A stretch of 64,000 nucleotides of DNA from Bugula neritina (taxonomy: Eukaryota > Bryozoa > Gymnolaemata > Cheilostomatida > Bugulidae). A model generated the notes under the pieces. It had not been told where the DNA came from. It did not search any database and saw only the letters and a list, made by a program, of their open reading frames with translations. A program made the translations under genes and the position numbers. The stretch lies in NCBI GenBank assembly GCA_964035545.1, contig OZ037766.1, positions 21,146,767 to 21,210,766 on the forward strand, given 5' to 3'. Position 1 is the stretch's first letter. Every line of letters starts with the position of its first letter. Below are positions 58,982 through 64,000 of this stretch, piece by piece.

Positions 58982-61900
58982 TCAGAGTAAAAGCTTGCAG
59001 CAACAGAATGACCAATGAGATGAGTGAAGTGCAGGGTGGGGTAGTTGAGACTAGCTATTGTTAACTGACATACACAGCACTGTGACTACATAGTAAGCAG
59101 TAGTACTGGTCTACACCACAATATTTGCATATATACCACAGTAACTACACATACCACAGTTATATTACATACATGCACCGCAGTAACTGCTTTGCACAAC
59201 AGTAACTACATACACAATAATATTCACGTACATACACCACAGTAAATACAAACTTTTCATTTTTAGCCTACCTTGCCAAATGATTACTTAAAGGCGGTAA
59301 GCTTCCAGGTTATTTATTACATTTGAGCAAAAGTTTGCATGCTTTTCAACTGTTTTATCAGCATTTTATCCAATTTCTTATACGAAAACACTACAAAAAT
59401 GTAAGTAAAAGTGGTCATATTAGGTGTCTTGGACTTGCCCAGACTTGCCCGCGAGCGTGCCCTCCGTGTCCTATTCTGACGTGGGGATGGCAAAATAGCC
59501 CTATTGTAGCGTGAGTTTATATCGCGTAAAGTTATTAAGAAGCGGGTTTGTCACAGATTCTCGTTATTCGTAGTTCAAATCACATGAATGTTACTCTTCG
59601 GGCGGCTACTAATAACTAACGTTAGCTACGCAACATCAAGAAAGGTAACTAATTTGACTGTTTTCAAATGGACTATTCCATTTCGCTAGTTTGTAACTTG
59701 CTGTAAATCACAAAATAATTATTTTCCCTATTTTAATTTCAATTATCATGTCGACCACACTACCAGAAAATTACTCTTAAATATGCAGTAAATGATGATT
59801 TTCAACCGTTTTGTGATGAATTATAGGTTAGTAGTTGTCTACGTAAAACCAAGTTTTAAAATTTGTAACTGAATCAGTGAAACTAAATCACAGTATCAGT
59901 ATGACTATGAGTATCACTAGTCTATCACTATGACTATGAGTATGTCTATGACTCTCACTCTAACTCTAAGTCTATGACTGTCGCCTATTGGTGAACTATT
60001 ATTAATAATATTCAATGGTTATATTTATTAATACTATTATCAGTCATAATGATAATCATATGACAGTATCAGTTACGGAGCAGAATCAGTTTCGAAACTA
60101 ATACTTATAATATTAGTTATAACTATAAGTATAAGTTATACCAATAGCTATATTTATATTAATATAAATATTTATATTCATAGTAATACTAATAACAAAT
60201 GTAAAATTATTATGTTAATAGTTATACTTGTAAGTTATAATATAAAACAAACGACACAAGTATTAATTTGAACTGCTGGTCTTAAAATAAAAAGTAAAAT
60301 AAATAATAATATAAATAATAAAATATAAATTATAATAATTTAATTATACTAATACTAATAGCAATACTTATACAGTAATATAATTATAATAAATTTATAA
60401 AACTTAAACAACTTTAAATTTAAGGAACAACTTTAAATACAAACAAAGATAATATTAAATAATTATAATCATAATGATCATAACAATAAATATAATTATG
60501 ATTCCAATAATTATCAATATATTATATAATATTTAAATTATTTTAATTTATAATTATAATCATAAATTGTATAGTTATAGTGAATAAATTCAATTTGACA
60601 TAACTATAATATTATAAAGCAGTCAGCCTATCTCTAATGCTGATTGAAATTCAGATTGTTATGACTGTATCATTATTCACTAACTCTAAGAGTAAGTGGC
60701 TACAATTATTAGTATCAATGTTGTGTTAGAGTACTATACCCATTTGAATTTTGATATATCCATTATATTTACAACTCTGCCTGTTACAGCTATTAATAAA
60801 TTGAACCAAAATACCAACAGTGCCTAATCATCGCCTTATTTATAAAATAATCACAATCATAATGCTCAAGTTAATAGATTGGAAATTATTGAAAATTATG
60901 TTGATGCCAATATAAATATGACATTGTATGCATCCAAGTAGTGATGTTGTAATATATCTTGGAAGATAATTACATTATAATAAGAGTTAAATTCCTCTAA
61001 GTAACTTTTTTGCAATTATTCCTTAGAATAACTATAACTTATACTCCTAACATTTAATAGCGCATTAGTTTTAGATTGAGCTACTAATTGTATTTATTGC
61101 ATGTGAAAGTTAGTTATTCTCCGCCAGCTGCATGAATGTGACTGGTAAATTTTGTAACCTTTGGCAGTAATAACTTTGTAGCATAAATTAGACACATTTT
61201 TATGAAAATACATAATTTTAATGCTATAGCTGCTAGTAATTCTAATGGGTGTAATAATATTACTTTCACCAGCATTAATTTTTACTTTGTTCATGCTTCA
61301 TAAAGCGTTTTCTAAATTCTTTTTTGAATAAATATACATATAATGTGCTGAATAGATTACATATGTTGGGGTTCTTCCTATACTGCAGCTCAGCCTACAC
61401 TCCCCGCCACAAATGTTCCTAAACTACTAGCTTCATCAGGATACAGATTGATGGAGCTGTATTGATAAAAACTTCTCTTTTTAGCAGTAGAGGCATCATG
61501 AAAAAAAAGGCAAGTATTTTACTCAATAAGAATTCGGTTTTTTACTTCTACAAATTTGATAGCCTACACGATTCTATTTAAATGGAAACTGGTCTGACAT
61601 AATGTGTCTGCAATTTATTAGTTATAATATAGTAAATACTATGCAGGCCTATAGATCAAATGGCTCAAAAAAAATTAAATAAAACATTACACAACGCTGT
61701 ATTTATTAGCAATGTAATACTTAGCAACTAATTTCACATTATTATTGTTTGCAAAGTTTCATACATCTACATATGTTTGTTCAATTCAGTGTTCTGAAGT
61801 AGAAGGTTCCAACAGCAGGGAAAAGCCTTGAACAAGATATTATGTTCTACATCTCCAACTCATTTTAACTTTGCTGGTCAGTTCATTGTGTATCTGGAGC

Positions 61901-62044
61901 ATAGTTTTGTATTTTCAAGTAGTCCATCAGATACCTTTGTAGATAGTAAAGATTAAAATGCTTGTGCAATGATGTCCATAATGTTGAACCGATTTATTGA
62001 AACTAAAACTGTTCTTAATTATAACAAAACTTGACAATCTTTAC
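58982..62044. other. Gene-less region with repeats
   Basis: Contains imperfect CACAGTAACTACATACA words (59090-59265), the array at 59880-60130, and about 400 bp of almost pure A/T near 60240-60600. A short block at 61380-61480 reads on the minus strand as SSINLYPDEASSLGTFVAGS, perhaps the end of an unidentified repeat. No gene supported. Confidence 0.5.
59880..60130. repeat. TATGAC/TATGAG array
   Basis: AGTATGACTATGAGTATCAC and related 6-bp units, then TAACTCTAAGTCTATGACTG. Same class as the other strand-symmetric arrays. Confidence 0.65.
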
Positions 62045-62669
62045 ATAAAGAATAATGTCCTATAATCTATCTTCATTGTAAACAAAATTAGAAAGTTCCA
62101 CACCAGCAAATTGTTTATCATCATCTGTAGGTGGAAGACGCGTGCACTCAGTTATAAAGGCAAGCTGACAGTGGTTTTCTTTGCCTTCTATGAAGATTTG
62201 GAAAGAGCCAGAAAATTAATACTCTATAACTGCAAAACCATGTTGTAGTGTCTTGTGTTATTGATTGAATCATCTAAAAGAAAAATTGTTGTATCATTAT
62301 AATTTTACTGTTAATGAATTAGCAAATCTACTTATCTTGGTAAATATATTCAAGAACAAATACTATAGTGTAACTCAGTTTTGGTTATGTGTATGCTCCT
62401 TAAGCAAATTTACAGCAGATATCAAACTATATATTAGAGACTGATATAGGAATTAAATTTAAGCTAACCATGATGATGTAAATAGCTGTTGTATGTGACT
62501 TCGAGAACTCTGCTGGCCATGTCAGTTCAAATACACCAGGGTGATCTGTTACGAATTTCATGTCATTATTGAAATTCAGCTTTTTCAAGTGCCTCTTCAC
62601 AACTCTGGCAGCATTCTGACTGCTCCTTAGCTTTCTGCGCCTAAAATTTCTTCTACTTGCACCATTCTT
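62045..62669 (-). CDS. Coding-looking 3' exons of an unrecognised gene
   Basis: Exon at 62669-62472: preceded by acceptor CCAATAG, it encodes a basic stretch (ASRRNFRRRKLRSSQ) and then ARVVKRHLKKLNFNNDMKFV, DHPGVFELTWPAEFSKSHTT, ending ATG|GTTAGC. Terminal exon at about 62191-62045: preceded by a good pyrimidine tract and TCATAG, it encodes GKENHCQLAFITECTRLPPT, then FAGVELSNFVYNEDRL and a stop. The two do not join in phase directly. A small exon after CTTTTAG near 62273 (MIQSITQDTTTWFC) would repair the phase but needs a weak GTTATA donor. No upstream exons or start were found within the window. The amino-acid composition is unlike the surrounding AT-rich noise. I do not recognise the family. 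Confidence 0.4.
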
Positions 62670-64000
62670 CTATTGGTGGAATGTTAGCCTATAACAAACA
62701 GGTGTACCAAAGCTAAAAAAATATCTAATTCACTGCACTAGGATATTATTCAACTCATTTAAATTTAATATATAGGAGTAAAACAATCACATAATTGTTT
62801 TTATTTTATCAGCTTTACTTTACAAAGCTGAACCATATAATTTAGTAACTTGTCACCATAATAAACTTTGTACAACATACAAATTGAAAACCTGATGTGA
62901 TTGCTTTTTTAATAGAATATACATCAAAAACATGTTACTTTGATAAGCGTGTTTATAATAAAAGTATTAAACCAGTTTGAAAAAATTATTTTGTTATATA
63001 AGGGATCACAAAACTACATCATTTTAGACCTGTAGCTCAATGTTCCTCAAGCAACGGGCTGCTATGACTAATTAATTTTCTATCATTGCATTTGATTGTT
63101 CTACTCATAGTGTATTGGCGAATTAAAATTATTGGTAATTTAATGTATATTTTAGCTACCTCTGTACAATCAATGTCATAGTAATATCAATTAGGTTTTA
63201 AATTTCACTGAGTTTATAGTAAATTACTGCAACCGTTACATAACATTTGGCTAGTTCTCTAGTTCATTAAATAACCATACGAACTTAAATTTACAACATG
63301 ACAAAACACACAAAGCAAAATTAAAATAAGCATATTATGAACCAATGTAAATGATAAGCGATAATGCTGTTATAAAACATAAATTATCAAATTGAAATAG
63401 TTATTATTACTATTAGTATTACTATCATTATAACAACTATAACTATTATTAGTATTACTATTACTATTAGTATTAGTATTAGCAAATTAGTAGTAAAAAA
63501 TGAGTAGAGCTCAACATATACAATCTAGCTTACTATAAAAGTAGAAGTAGAACTTTTAAAACTATCATCTGCATCATTATCAGAACTATGAGTAATACTA
63601 GTAGTTGTACTAATAGTAATACTAATTATTAATACTAATAGTATCACTATGAGTATGAGACTTGGGCTGGCAGTGATTATCACTATCAGTATCAGCATCG
63701 TCATAGTCAAAAGTTACAAGAATTAGAAGCCATATTCATATTCATAGTAATAGTCAATCATTGATTGAGTTAATGTCATAGTGATACTCATACTCATAAT
63801 TAATTTATACGATACTCATACTCATAGTGATAGTGATACTTCACCGTGAATTTAATAATAATTTTAATTTAATATAAATATTATTATTAATATTATCATT
63901 GTTGCTAATATTATGTCTTACTCTTAGTCTAACAGCAGCTCTATGAAGAAGTTAAACATAACTGATAAAACAAATTTCAAAAATAATACTGCAACAATCA
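62670..64000. other. Right-hand end, AT-rich with a repeat array
   Basis: The array of ATTACTATTAGTATTACTAT units lies at about 63400-63860, including TGATACTCATACTCATAGTG. Nothing coding is supported. Confidence 0.5.
63400..63860. repeat. Strand-symmetric ACTATT/AGTATT array
   Basis: Two blocks (63405-63490 and 63580-63860) of the same class as the array at 1637-1853, separated by non-repetitive sequence. Confidence 0.7.

Overview
This is a window of animal nuclear DNA. It is AT-rich, its genes are split by many introns with GT/AG boundaries, and it holds several kinds of transposable element. Two adjacent genes look like gustatory-receptor-like seven-helix proteins, and the repertoire (ERI1, NSUN6, YTHDC1, syntaxin-18, a MYORG-type GH31 protein) is metazoan. 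A marine invertebrate, probably a lophotrochozoan, fits best; the phylum is an inference and cannot be fixed from this sequence. Exon models were built by eye from homology and splice signals. Where I state that a chain closes in frame, I summed the exon lengths.

Layout, left to right. 450-1142 (-) is the 5' end of ERI1, running off the left edge. 2648-9853 (+) is NSUN6 in nine exons; its first intron carries an antisense RTE-like LINE (about 3305-4800) and an inverted repeat. 10551-12542 (-) and 13735-17881 (-) are two gustatory-receptor-like genes with identical exon architecture. Intron 1 of the second holds a dead Tc1/mariner element with perfect terminal inverted repeats, an (AT)n tract and an 88-bp perfect palindrome. 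20071-22221 is a decayed open reading frame of a family dispersed in invertebrate genomes. 23642-25026 (-) is a two-exon coiled-coil gene resembling C20orf96/DUF4618. 27171-36675 (+) is YTHDC1 in sixteen exons. 38404-39135 (+) is a single-exon type I membrane protein I do not recognise.

39136-44339 is gene-poor. 44340-47700 is a composite of two truncated CR1/Jockey-like LINE pieces alternating with long TAGTAA/ACTATT-type repeat arrays. 48588-53130 (+) is syntaxin-18 in eleven exons, convergent with 54017-58981 (-), a MYORG-like GH31 membrane protein in four exons whose catalytic region looks degenerate. 58982-64000 is mostly repeats and AT-rich DNA, with two or three coding-looking exons of an unrecognised gene on the minus strand at 62045-62669.

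The genes do not form a pathway. ERI1, NSUN6 and YTHDC1 all act on RNA, but their proximity is probably chance. The most distinctive feature is the recurrence of strand-symmetric trinucleotide/hexanucleotide arrays, several of them abutting LINE 3' ends.
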